Source: Clostridiales bacterium (lineage in GTDB: Bacteria > Bacillota > Clostridia > Christensenellales > Borkfalkiaceae). Taken from it: a DNA stretch of 9,156 bases. Positions 1-7,490 of the stretch are shown here, piece after piece. The notes beneath the pieces are model-generated. The model was not told where the DNA came from and ran no database searches. It worked only from the letters and a program-made list of their open reading frames with translations. The stretch covers positions 1-9,156 of the forward strand of contig JAJWOJ010000056.1 in assembly GCA_021635425.1 (NCBI GenBank), in the 5' to 3' direction. Position 1 is the stretch's first letter, and each line of letters opens with the position of its first letter. Position numbers and translations under genes: made by a program.

Positions 1-2
1 TT

Positions 3-551
3 CCGAGCATTATATCGAGTGTCGTGGTTATAACGCTGTTTAAAAACATGATATCTCCTGCCGGGCCGATAAGTTATTTGTTGTTTAAAAACGGACACGG
101 TGTATTAAAAGATTATCTTACCGATCCGAAAACGGCTACTTCGGTAATATTGTTTTATACTTTTTTGTTTTCGCTAAACGGAAACTTATTAATTTGGATC
201 GGTACTTTTAAAAGAATACCCGATAGCATATTCGATGCGGGAAAACTTGACGGCGTAAGCGAAATGCAAGAATTGTTTTTAATTGTAACGCCGATGGTTT
301 CAAGCACCATTTCGACATTGTTTATTTTAGGTCTTACGGGGATATTTACGGCAACCGGACCGATCTTGTTTTTTACAAACGGGGCATACAACACTTTTAC
401 CATAAATTTTTGGGTGTTCGTGCAAGTAAAGGATATGTCAACCTATAACTATCCGTCGGCTGTCGGATTATTCTTTACGATAATCGGTTTACCGATCGTT
501 CTTTTGGTTTGGAAGCTAACGCAAAAATTTTCTCAGGAGATAGAATATTGA
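3..551 (+). CDS. ABC sugar transporter permease, MalF/UgpA type (5' truncated)
   Basis: This is the C-terminal portion, about 182 codons, of an inner-membrane subunit of a carbohydrate-type ABC importer. The frame is already open at position 3, so the true start lies before the window; family members are usually near 300 residues. Seen: long hydrophobic stretches around VILFYTFLFSLNGNLLIWIG, TISTLFILGLTGIFTATG and AVGLFFTIIGLPIVLLVW. The permease EAA loop, which contacts the ATPase, lies at 231-290 as FDAGKLDG followed about ten residues later by IVTP. The first residues of the EAA motif are degenerate (DAG in place of EAA-G), as is common in MalF-type partners. The stop at 549-551 is one base before the ATG of the next permease, so the two form a tightly coupled pair. 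The substrate cannot be read from the sequence; an oligosaccharide or sugar derivative is the family expectation. The GTG at 24 is an internal valine codon, not a credible start. Confidence 0.9.
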   Translation, partial: PSIISSVVVITLFKNMISPAGPISYLLFKNGHGVLKDYLTDPKTATSVILFYTFLFSLNGNLLIWIGTFKRIPDSIFDAGKLDGVSEMQELFLIVTPMVSSTISTLFILGLTGIFTATGPILFFTNGAYNTFTINFWVFVQVKDMSTYNYPSAVGLFFTIIGLPIVLLVWKLTQKFSQEIEY

Positions 552-552
552 T

Positions 553-1413
553 ATGATGATAGTTAAAACAAAAAAGAAAACCGGATTTTCTGCGGCTCGT
601 TTGATTATATTTCTTTTTCTGATTTTAATTTGCTTATCTTATTTAACTTTAATTATTTGGGCAATTCTCAGTTCGTTTAAAAGTCAAGTTGAATTTATTA
701 AAGATAAGTTGTCGCTTCCGCAGAAATGGCTGTTTTCAAATTATCGTTTAGCATGGGAAACGCTAAGCGCAAGCGGAAATAATGCGGGCGTGATGGTAGT
801 TAATGCTTTATGGCTTAGCGCGGGGCAGATATTGATAGGGCAATCATGCTGTATATGCTTTGCTTACGTTATGGCAAGGTTCAATTTTCCGTTAAAAAGT
901 TTTTTCAACGTGCTTAATGTTTTTATAATAATGGTGCCAATAATCGGAGCATTGCCTTCGCAAATGCGAATTATTTTGGCGCTGGGGCTATATGATAGTC
1001 CGCTGTTTTTGCTAACGGCGGTCGGCGGATTCGGAGCCGGATTGGTTATATATAGAACCGCTTTCAGAAACGTTCCCTGGGAATTTGCCGAAGCAGGTTA
1101 TATAGACGGAGCGTCTCACGTCAGAGTGTTTATCGAGTTGATGTTGCCGCAAGTCGCTCCGCTCATCATTGCACAATCGATAACTTGCTTTATGACGGTT
1201 TGGAACGACAGTATCACGCCGATTTTGTATTTGCCGTCGTATCCGACACTTGCGAGTGGTTTATACGTTTACCAAATAGAACAAGAAAGGTCGTTGCATT
1301 ATCCGATGCTTTTTGCAGGATGCCTGATGTGTGCCGTCCCGACCGTTTTATTGTTCATTTTTGCACGTAAATATATGATGGAAATAAATTTAGCCGGCGG
1401 GTTAAAAGGGTAA
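553..1413 (+). CDS. ABC sugar transporter permease, MalG/UgpE type
   Basis: This is a complete 286-residue second membrane subunit of the importer, of normal length for the family. About six hydrophobic segments are visible: residues about 17-40, 80-106, 118-136, 148-168, 197-216 and 253-272. The conserved EAA loop is clear at about residues 178-200 (FAEAGYIDGAS, then LPQ), and the C-terminus ends in GGLKG, typical of MalG-like permeases. The gene starts one base after the upstream permease stop. ATG codons at 553 and 556 are both possible. An AGGAG at 535-539, inside the end of the upstream gene, is 13 bases from the first ATG, rather far, so translational coupling probably matters. It is followed after 51 bases by the binding-protein gene. 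Role by family: it forms the translocation channel with the MalF-type subunit and docks onto a cytoplasmic ATPase that is not encoded in this window. Confidence 0.93.
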   Translation: MMIVKTKKKTGFSAARLIIFLFLILICLSYLTLIIWAILSSFKSQVEFIKDKLSLPQKWLFSNYRLAWETLSASGNNAGVMVVNALWLSAGQILIGQSCCICFAYVMARFNFPLKSFFNVLNVFIIMVPIIGALPSQMRIILALGLYDSPLFLLTAVGGFGAGLVIYRTAFRNVPWEFAEAGYIDGASHVRVFIELMLPQVAPLIIAQSITCFMTVWNDSITPILYLPSYPTLASGLYVYQIEQERSLHYPMLFAGCLMCAVPTVLLFIFARKYMMEINLAGGLKG

Positions 1414-1464
1414 GAATCTGTTACTTACTCTTAAAAAAATAAAAAAGGACCTTAGGAGGTTTCT

Positions 1465-3039
1465 ATGAAAAAATCAAAATCAAAAATTCTACTTTTATTT
1501 ATGGCTTTAATTATGGCTGTATGTGCGACTGCTTGCGGAAAAGATCCTGCTCAAAGCGGAGACAACAGCGGTAACTCGTCTAATCCGAGTGCGTCGAAAA
1601 AACTTAACATTATCGTAGCAAATTTTGGATTCGGTTACGGTTGGATAGAAGAGGTTGCAAAAGTATACGAAAGTCAAAACAAAGACGTTTCGATTAACGT
1701 CAAGCAAACTGTGTTACCGCACGAAATTTATAGCCAAATCGAGGGTGGATTGGACACTTACGATATATTCTTCGGAACGGTTCAACTATTCGACGGCGTG
1801 CGTGGCGGGTGGATGAAAAATCTTAACAATGTTTATAGTTCAACCCCGAAAGGCGAAACAAAAACCGTTGCCGAAAAACTCGGCGATTATGCTGAAGAAT
1901 TTAAATTTAACAACGATTATTGCGGCATGCCGTATATTCTTTCGCCTACGAGTTTGGTTGTTAACTATTCAACGCTTAAAGAACTTTACGGTGAAAATTA
2001 TACTTTACCTACGACAATAAACACAACGAGCGGTTTAATCGATTATTGCAAAGAACTCAGGTCAAAAGACGTATACGCTTATATCGATTCTTGCGGTTAT
2101 ACCGATTATTTGGCTCAAACATGGTTCGCTCAGTATGACATTGACGGTTATGCTAATTATTGGACGGGAAAATACGTTGACGAAACCGGCGAGAAAAAGG
2201 ATGCGTTAAACGGCGAATCGTTAAAACAACAAGGAAAATTAGAGGCATTAAGAGTTTCGGAAACTCTTTTAAAACAAACTAACGGTTTTAACCACGCATA
2301 TGCGACATCCATGTCATATAGCGAGGCACAAGTTGCTTTTTGCGGGTTAGGATATGGGTTCGCCGATACAAAAAAATGTGTGTTTATGCCTAATGGTGCT
2401 TGGCTTGAAAACGAAATGAAAAACATTCTTATAGAAAACCCTCAAGAAATAGGAATGATAAAGACGCCGATTATAAGTTCTATAATAAAGGCTGTTCCGG
2501 ATAAATCGATAGCGGACGACGCCGAATTATCGGCACTTGTAAACGCCATTGATAACGGAAAAAGCGAATTAAAAGGCGAAGGATATGAAGTCTCGCAAAA
2601 CGATTACGATTATGTTAAAAATGCAAGAATGATCATAAATCACAATTCTACCGCACATCAATGCGGAATTGTTGCAAAAACAAAATATCCCGAAGCGTGC
2701 GAAGATTTTCTCGTTTTCCTTGCGTCGGACGTCGCATCAAGAGTTGCTTCGTCGAAACTTAAAGGGTTAACGCTTCCTTACGGGTATATTCCCACGTCCG
2801 AAGACGGAATCGTTATTTCGGATTATGTAAAATCCGTTCACGCAATGTGCAATGATGCAACGCTTTTGAAAAGTTATACTAATTCTAAATTGGTGCAGAA
2901 CGGATTGTTCTTTACTTCGCAAAGAAACAACTGGCAGTCGGCTTTCATCAATGGTTCGCTTACTGCAAATAAACTTTATCAGGATGATATTTCGGCTTTC
3001 GGAAATCAATGGAAATATTTGATCGCCGAAATTAAATAA
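1465..3039 (+). CDS. ABC transporter substrate-binding lipoprotein (family 1 extracellular solute-binding type)
   Basis: This 524-residue protein is probably the membrane-anchored receptor of the importer encoded just upstream. The N-terminus has lysines, a hydrophobic core and a lipobox ending ATAC, with the lipidated cysteine at residue 24. A Ser/Asn/Gly-rich linker follows to about residue 45 before the folded domain begins at KKLNIIVANFGFGYGWIEEV, the usual first strand and helix of sugar-binding proteins. Later features fit the SBP_bac_1-like fold: the YDIFFG segment, the GMPYILSPTSLVVNYS hinge region with the typical tyrosine and asparagine, and a C-terminal CEDFLVFLAS helix. The ribosome site AGGAGG at 1454-1459, five bases before the ATG, is strong, so this product may be made in excess over the permeases. 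The protein is longer than many relatives (about 400-450). The ligand is unknown; the aromatic-rich middle (for example YANYWTGKYV) is compatible with sugar stacking, but that is inference. Confidence 0.92.
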   Translation: MKKSKSKILLLFMALIMAVCATACGKDPAQSGDNSGNSSNPSASKKLNIIVANFGFGYGWIEEVAKVYESQNKDVSINVKQTVLPHEIYSQIEGGLDTYDIFFGTVQLFDGVRGGWMKNLNNVYSSTPKGETKTVAEKLGDYAEEFKFNNDYCGMPYILSPTSLVVNYSTLKELYGENYTLPTTINTTSGLIDYCKELRSKDVYAYIDSCGYTDYLAQTWFAQYDIDGYANYWTGKYVDETGEKKDALNGESLKQQGKLEALRVSETLLKQTNGFNHAYATSMSYSEAQVAFCGLGYGFADTKKCVFMPNGAWLENEMKNILIENPQEIGMIKTPIISSIIKAVPDKSIADDAELSALVNAIDNGKSELKGEGYEVSQNDYDYVKNARMIINHNSTAHQCGIVAKTKYPEACEDFLVFLASDVASRVASSKLKGLTLPYGYIPTSEDGIVISDYVKSVHAMCNDATLLKSYTNSKLVQNGLFFTSQRNNWQSAFINGSLTANKLYQDDISAFGNQWKYLIAEIK

Positions 3040-3047
3040 TAAAAATC

Positions 3048-3052
3048 GGAGG
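3048..3052 (+). promoter_or_regulatory. Ribosome binding site of the large lipoprotein gene
   Basis: GGAGG lies in the 18-base gap after the binding-protein stop. It is five bases from ATG 3058 and eight from ATG 3061. The two ATGs are adjacent codons in the same frame, so the second start is equally plausible and would only remove one methionine. The short gap supports cotranscription with the importer genes. Confidence 0.75.
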
Positions 3053-3057
3053 AAAAA

Positions 3058-3357
3058 ATGATGGCAAAAAAAAGGACAATGATTTTTGTTCTTACCGTGG
3101 TGTGCATGTTTTCATTGATGATTACAACGTCGTGTAAAGGTTGCTTTGGTGACGAAAACACTTCGAGCGGCATAACGGTAGAACAAGACACTTACAATGT
3201 GGAGTACGGAGAAAGTTTTATCGTTCCCGAAGCAACACACCAAAATGGTGGAACGTTAGATGATGGAACTATAACGGCAAAAGCGTATGACGCAGACGGA
3301 AATGAAATTGCAATTGATTACGGCACTTGTTTTTTTGAAAAGGAACAAACAAAATAA
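3058..3357 (+). CDS. Large multimodular lipoprotein, N-terminal fragment (frame breaks near 3340)
   Basis: As read, this encodes 99 residues ending at TAA 3355-3357. It begins with a lipoprotein signal: MAKKR, a hydrophobic core, then TTSC with cysteine 26 as the likely lipidation site. From about residue 38 it enters an Ig-like beta-sandwich (EQDTYNVEYGESFIVPEATH and so on). That domain is cut mid-fold at FFEKEQTK. The missing half of the same domain (GTNKIIYTATDGATKEITV, then ADTKAPTV) is present immediately downstream in the -1 frame, from 3339. Joining the two restores a textbook bacterial Ig-like domain, so this is one gene broken by a one-base shift near 3337-3343 and not a short gene of its own. 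A single added A or G there would give one protein of about 1449 residues ending at 7406. Whether the break is a mutation, a sequencing error or programmed frameshifting cannot be decided here. Confidence 0.85.
   Translation: MMAKKRTMIFVLTVVCMFSLMITTSCKGCFGDENTSSGITVEQDTYNVEYGESFIVPEATHQNGGTLDDGTITAKAYDADGNEIAIDYGTCFFEKEQTK
3330..3343 (+). other. Frameshift site inside the Ig-like domain of the large lipoprotein
   Basis: The sequence is a run of seven T, then G, four A and two G. The upstream frame reads TTT TTT GAA AAG GAA and stops at 3355. The downstream frame is blocked by TGA at 3336-3338 and is open from AAA at 3339. The switch must therefore happen at about 3337-3343, by one extra base in the A or G run, or by a -1 slip. 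An A_AAG tetramer lies at 3339-3342, a type of sequence on which tRNA-Lys can slip in bacteria. I see no obvious upstream Shine-Dalgarno-like stimulator and no clear downstream stem. Confidence 0.8.
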
Positions 3358-3431
3358 TCTATACCGCAACCGACGGCGCGACAAAAGAGATTACCGTAAT
3401 ATGCGCAGACACAAAAGCACCGACAGTTACG

Positions 3432-6400
3432 TTGGCAAATTTCGTTCCTGCGACGTTTGTAGGCGATAAATACAAATTGCCGAGTTATACTGAAACAGAT
3501 ATAAGCGGCGTTGACGTCTCGGCATCAAAAATACAATTATTCAAAGAAGACGCAACAACTGCCGTAGCCGAAGGTAAGGGTGCGGAAGTAACGATTGAAG
3601 AAGCAAAATATTACATGCTCAAAGTTACGTCGAAAGATAACGACGGAAATCAGGAGACTTACGAATATCGTATAAATATTATTAACGTATTTAAAGATAC
3701 AAACCTTGCGGATAATATGATGTTCGATTTTGACGAAAACGATTATTTGCAAAACATTATCAGCGGTGCGGATTCGAAGCAGTTCAATAAAGAAATTGTT
3801 GCAAATTATCCCGAAGCCACCGGCACGATACGTCCAGAAGGCGGCGCGTTAAAACTCACGCTTACCGAAGACGGACCTGCGTCGGCTTATATTTACAAAG
3901 GTAGAAAAGCCGAGAAGGCGGAAACTTTCTCCATTAAGGTTCGTACTTACTTGAATGAAAAAGTTGAGTATATCTACTTTAAAGACGTAGCGTCGGGCGT
4001 TGTCGTTCGTGCTTTTACGTTGACCGATTTCACAAGTTGCGAGTGGATCGATTTAGAAATAAAAATGAATGCTTTTAACGCCGAATCTATCGACAGTTTG
4101 TTCGTGGAAATAGGTGGTGAAAGCGGTGCGATCGTTTATATCGATCAAGTTGAAATCGTTCCCGTGTATGTTGATAAAAACAGAGACGAAAATATATTGC
4201 TTGACTACGACGAAAAGGATATTTACGGTCATTGGCAAACAACGTTTGCCGACTCAGAGTTAAACATCGACGTAGAAAATACCGTTCTTTCTATTTTAAC
4301 CGAAGAAGATGAAGAACTTCCCGAAGGCGCGCATGGCGGCGTTTTAAAAATTTCTCCTTCTGCCGATGGATTGCACACTTCGATTTTCACGTGGTTATTT
4401 GAGGAATATATAAGTATTTCGGAAATCGACGGTATAACTTTCCGCATCTATCTCACAGAAGAATTTATAAGAAACAACCAGATTATTTATGTATCGTGCT
4501 GCGATTATAATAAACGCGCAGTTACGGGATATTGGTTGATTAACAACATAACAAGGTCGAAAAAACCATGGACTGCGGGGTGGAACGAATTCACTTTATA
4601 TACGAATGATTTACGAGGCGACGGCGCGAGTGGCGGGCAGAATTTAAGCGGCGTAATACACGGTTTTTCATTTGTTTTCGGCGATCAACGTTGGGGTGAA
4701 AAGGGTGGAACCGTATATCTTGACGAAATACGAAAAGTTCCTCTCGGCTATGTTGACGGAGACTTGGATCCTTGGTCGGAATATATGACTTTCGATAAAG
4801 ACGAATATGTTAACGGCGAATACGGAAGATTGCCTGCCGTTCGTCCGGATAAAAACAGCACGGTTTCTATTGAAAGCATTAGCGGAGCAAACGGTAAGGC
4901 TCTTAAAATGGTCACTTCGGTTAATGGTGCCGCCGTTCGTTTGTTTAATGGTCCTAATAACGTAATAGAACTGTCAAATCACGACGCAAGTTTGATTAAC
5001 GGGGCAAAAATTCGTGTTTATTCCGAAAAATCCAACTCGTTAAAACTTGTCGGTTACGATAGACGCGACGGCGTTAACGCAGGTTTTACATTAAGTTTAA
5101 GTAAAGGCTGGAACGAATTTGATCTTAACTATTTCACAAACGAATACGGGGTAGGCTGCGACATATATTATTTTGATGCAATTTTAACCGATGCGGGAAC
5201 GATATATATCGATCAAATATCTAAAACCGATAATGTTGGAATTAAATATGCACAAAATAACGACAAAGTGTTTTATGCAAAAGAAGAAACTGCGAAATAT
5301 TCAATAGAATACCAAGTAGATCATGGTTGGGGTTCGAACTATTCTGCTTTTGCAAGCGTATTAAGTTATGTGGATAAAGATCCCAACGGCGACGATACTA
5401 ACGGCATTTCTATTGCGCACGACGTTGCCGTCGGCGGAAACACCTATAGGAAGTATAACGTTGTTTTCAACAAACCCGTAAAATATAATTCGTTAGGTAT
5501 ATTGCGTATTCGCATATACGTTCAAGATGCGCTTGGCGTATATGTATGGAATACAGAAAACAAAACTGAAATGCTTCATGAAAGCACAGTCAGCGGTAAC
5601 AACAAATGGGTTAATTTAGACGTTCCCCTAAGCATGATTGCGAACGACGGTGACACTTTAGATAGTTTCTATCTTGGCTTTGCTACGGCGAGCGATTGCA
5701 TTGTCGACGGCATTTTAGAATCGGTCACCTATATTGATTCTTTGGAATGGGTGGACGTAGAAATTACAGGCGGCAGCATTGTTTCCGGTTGCTTTAACGG
5801 AAAAGCAATAAAAGGGACGACTATAATGCTTGAACACGATCAGTCTTTAATTCCCGAAGGAAAAACGTTCGCAGGCTGGCTCGTAAATAACATATTGGTT
5901 GTCGGTGATAGTATAACAATAACCGAAAACACCGTAATTTCGGCTCATTATGAAGATATCATAACGGAACTTGACATACCCGAAGGCGCGATTATGGTTT
6001 GTGACAATAGCACAGATACCAACCCTTGGCGTTGGCCGAATTGGGGAAACACCACGGGTGTAGACGAAACTAATTGGTTGTCTGTTTATGCCGATCGCGC
6101 AGGTGTTCAATGTTTTTCGACTATATCCGAAACCGGAAACTATGATTTATATACAAGCGTAGGGATGCAAAGCATATCTGTTTCGTTCGACTTGTCAAAA
6201 ATGGAAAAAATCACTTTCCGTTTAAAGATAAATCCGAGCAACTGCAAGGGAATTTTATTAAAACCAGACAATGAAAACTTGAAGGAATTAACTCATTGGT
6301 TAGTTGATAACACCGGAAGAGAATATACTTCAAGCGATTGGTTTGAGGTTTCTTATAAAATAGCCGATCTCGGAATTACTGATTGGTCTAAAGACTACAG

Positions 6401-7406
6401 TTTTTACTTCCAGATACTTTCATTTGGAAAAGGCGATATTTGTTGGGTTGATCAAATATATCTGACTCCTAAAAAAACTGCCGAATATAACATAAAAATT
6501 TATGTTGACGGCGTCGACGTTACCGAAGCAAATAAAGAGAAAATAACCGAAATTTGTGGTGAAACGAAAGCCTACGTCGGCGATATGATAGATATAACTG
6601 CAGCGGCAATCGCAATGACGCCGCAAGGCTTTGCTCTCGATAGAAATAACAGCGTTTTAACGGGCGATGTAAAAGAAGACGGGAGTTTGGTTTTATCTGT
6701 TTATTATGTAACGCCGAAAAATATGTTTACCGTGAACTTGACTAATGCTACCATGCAAGGCATAGAAGGCAATCAAGTGGCAGAAGGAACAGAGATTACT
6801 CTTATTCCTACGGTAGGTGACGGTCAGTATTTTGCGGGTTGGACTGTGAATGGCGAGGCCTACGAGGGAAACACTATAATCGTTGATAAAGATTTGACTA
6901 TCGTAGCAATCGTTCTCGATTTACCCGAAGAAGTAATCCCCGAAGGTTCGACAGCTTTGAATCAATATACCAAAGAAACTTCGTTATGGCACAGAACGAA
7001 TTGGGGTAGCAGCGGCGGATATTCTGAATGGCTTGAAGTATACGACGGAGTCAGAGGCGTAGTAAAATTCGGGAATTCTGATGGCGGCGAAACGTATAAC
7101 CATTTTGCATTAAATATAACAAACGTTGATTTGACTAAATATTCCGAGATAGTAGTTCGATTAAAAGTAGATCCTGCAAAATGCAGATTTGTATGGATAT
7201 GGCTGGGAAGCAGCGGAAAGGAAATTGACGTGTTGGAAGCAGGTAAAACGCATCCTTCGGGGTGGTTGGAAATTAAGATACCCGTTGCAGGCATGTTAGA
7301 ATTAAGTACCGATCAAACGGCGGAAGAATTTCATATTCAATACGGAACTTTAAAAGGTTCTGACGCGGGCGATTGTATTTGGCTTGACGGTATTTATGCA
7401 AAATAA
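3432..7406 (+). CDS. Large multimodular lipoprotein, main body (Ig-like, jelly-roll-like and InlB-like modules)
   Basis: The frame is open from 3339; TTG 3432 is only the first formal start, has no ribosome site and sits inside an Ig-like segment, so it is unlikely to be real. The true start is probably 3058. Modules, by nucleotide: the end of Ig-like domain 1 (3339-3420) and a second Ig-like domain (about 3423-3700); then six beta-rich units of about 150-190 residues at 3711-4169, 4188-4745, 4773-5232, 5238-5768, 5970-6474 and 6921-7403. All but unit 4 end in a strand of the form Y/W-[IVL]-D-x-[IV] (YIDQVEIV, VYLDEIRKV, IYIDQISKT, CWVDQIYLT, CIWLDGIYA); unit 4 ends in TYIDSLEWVDV. This ending resembles the last strand of carbohydrate-binding jelly rolls. 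Between them are InlB/Flg_new-like repeats with FAGW cores (about 5769-5960, 6723-6920) and a MucBP-like segment (about 6477-6713, ending DGSLVLSVYY). No catalytic domain or sortase signal is seen. Role in glycan capture or adhesion is inferred. Confidence 0.85.
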   Translation: MANFVPATFVGDKYKLPSYTETDISGVDVSASKIQLFKEDATTAVAEGKGAEVTIEEAKYYMLKVTSKDNDGNQETYEYRINIINVFKDTNLADNMMFDFDENDYLQNIISGADSKQFNKEIVANYPEATGTIRPEGGALKLTLTEDGPASAYIYKGRKAEKAETFSIKVRTYLNEKVEYIYFKDVASGVVVRAFTLTDFTSCEWIDLEIKMNAFNAESIDSLFVEIGGESGAIVYIDQVEIVPVYVDKNRDENILLDYDEKDIYGHWQTTFADSELNIDVENTVLSILTEEDEELPEGAHGGVLKISPSADGLHTSIFTWLFEEYISISEIDGITFRIYLTEEFIRNNQIIYVSCCDYNKRAVTGYWLINNITRSKKPWTAGWNEFTLYTNDLRGDGASGGQNLSGVIHGFSFVFGDQRWGEKGGTVYLDEIRKVPLGYVDGDLDPWSEYMTFDKDEYVNGEYGRLPAVRPDKNSTVSIESISGANGKALKMVTSVNGAAVRLFNGPNNVIELSNHDASLINGAKIRVYSEKSNSLKLVGYDRRDGVNAGFTLSLSKGWNEFDLNYFTNEYGVGCDIYYFDAILTDAGTIYIDQISKTDNVGIKYAQNNDKVFYAKEETAKYSIEYQVDHGWGSNYSAFASVLSYVDKDPNGDDTNGISIAHDVAVGGNTYRKYNVVFNKPVKYNSLGILRIRIYVQDALGVYVWNTENKTEMLHESTVSGNNKWVNLDVPLSMIANDGDTLDSFYLGFATASDCIVDGILESVTYIDSLEWVDVEITGGSIVSGCFNGKAIKGTTIMLEHDQSLIPEGKTFAGWLVNNILVVGDSITITENTVISAHYEDIITELDIPEGAIMVCDNSTDTNPWRWPNWGNTTGVDETNWLSVYADRAGVQCFSTISETGNYDLYTSVGMQSISVSFDLSKMEKITFRLKINPSNCKGILLKPDNENLKELTHWLVDNTGREYTSSDWFEVSYKIADLGITDWSKDYSFYFQILSFGKGDICWVDQIYLTPKKTAEYNIKIYVDGVDVTEANKEKITEICGETKAYVGDMIDITAAAIAMTPQGFALDRNNSVLTGDVKEDGSLVLSVYYVTPKNMFTVNLTNATMQGIEGNQVAEGTEITLIPTVGDGQYFAGWTVNGEAYEGNTIIVDKDLTIVAIVLDLPEEVIPEGSTALNQYTKETSLWHRTNWGSSGGYSEWLEVYDGVRGVVKFGNSDGGETYNHFALNITNVDLTKYSEIVVRLKVDPAKCRFVWIWLGSSGKEIDVLEAGKTHPSGWLEIKIPVAGMLELSTDQTAEEFHIQYGTLKGSDAGDCIWLDGIYAK
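5769..5960 (+). other. InlB/Flg_new-like repeat in the large lipoprotein
   Basis: The segment GGSIVSGCFNGKAIKGTTIM followed by GKTFAGW, a short turn, and TENTVISAHYED matches the layout of Listeria-Bacteroides (InlB B-type, beta-grasp) repeats: a GG turn, a KG-T strand, an F-GW core and a closing T-I-A-Y strand. It sits as a spacer between jelly-roll-like units 4 and 5. Such repeats usually act as extracellular spacers or adhesive modules. The copy is divergent, so this rests on pattern recognition only. Confidence 0.6.
6477..6920 (+). other. MucBP-like segment followed by a second InlB-like repeat
   Basis: The first half (YNIKIYVDGVDVTEANKEKI, then VGDMIDITA, and the closing SVLTGDVKEDGSLVLSVYY) has the usual ending of mucin-binding-type repeats, where a GxVxxDGSLVLxVYY strand is typical. 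The second half (FTVNLTNATMQGIEGNQVAE, then YFAGWTVNGEAYEGNTI and LTIVAIV) is a divergent InlB-like beta-grasp repeat. Together they join unit 5 to the terminal unit 6. Family assignments are by eye and tentative. Confidence 0.5.
6924..7403 (+). repeat. Terminal copy of the shared ~160-residue module (copy A)
   Basis: This codes for the last module of the large lipoprotein, from PEEVIPEG to CIWLDGIYAK. It is closely related to 8541-9032 and 9033-9156 in the next large gene. Over the overlapping 127 bases, 6921-7047 differs from 9030-9156 at only three positions. Conserved features of the module are the PEE[VI]IPEG linker, SLWHxTxWG, EWLEVYDGV, the DPAKCRFVWI strand and the GDCIWLDGIY final strand. 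The two cysteines recur in every full copy. Confidence 0.92.
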
Positions 7407-7419
7407 AAAAGGTGAAGAA

Positions 7420-7475
7420 TTAACCGAAATTCGCGCCGAAACAACAATAAAATTCGGCGCGGATTTACGGATTAA
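7420..7475 (+). other. Strong intergenic hairpin upstream of the short peptide gene
   Basis: The gap 7407-7490 holds an inverted repeat. Arms 7427-7440 (AAATTCGCGCCGAA) and 7453-7466 (TTCGGCGCGGATTT) pair over 14 bases with one G-U pair and a 12-base A-rich loop. The stem extends with two single-base bulges to TTAACCG (7420-7426) and ACGGATTAA (7467-7475). No T-run follows the right arm, so it is not a canonical intrinsic terminator. The ribosome site of the peptide gene starts two bases after the stem. It may stabilise or process the mRNA, or modulate the downstream genes; that is inference. I see no convincing promoter in the gap. Confidence 0.7.
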
Positions 7476-7490
7476 AAGGAGAGAAGAGAG

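Noticed and set aside
1446..1454. Small palindrome AAGGACCTT in the gap before the binding-protein gene
   Set aside because: It is too short to form a stable hairpin or to claim as an operator. The rest of the gap holds only a T-free A-rich stretch and the ribosome site.
1829..2020. Short alternative-frame open readings within the binding-protein gene
   Set aside because: They lie inside a strongly supported gene in another frame and have no ribosome site or recognisable product.
3330..3336. Perfect T_TTT_TTT slippery heptamer as a programmed -1 frameshift site
   Set aside because: A -1 slip here puts TGA at 3336-3338 in the next codon, so it cannot join the N-terminal fragment to the long downstream frame. 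A shift must occur a few bases later.
3432..3434. TTG as the true start of the long lipoprotein body
   Set aside because: It has no ribosome site, no signal peptide follows, and the frame is already open and Ig-like from 3339. It is simply the first start-like codon.
6962..7294. Minus-strand open frame of 110 codons, with a near-identical one at 8639-8926
   Set aside because: They are similar only because both lie opposite copies of the shared repeat. They have no ribosome sites and overlap well-supported + strand coding sequence.
7420..7453. Promoter before the peptide gene (TTAACC with TAAAAT)
   Set aside because: The spacing is about 22 bases, too long for a normal promoter, and the elements are weak matches in AT-rich DNA.
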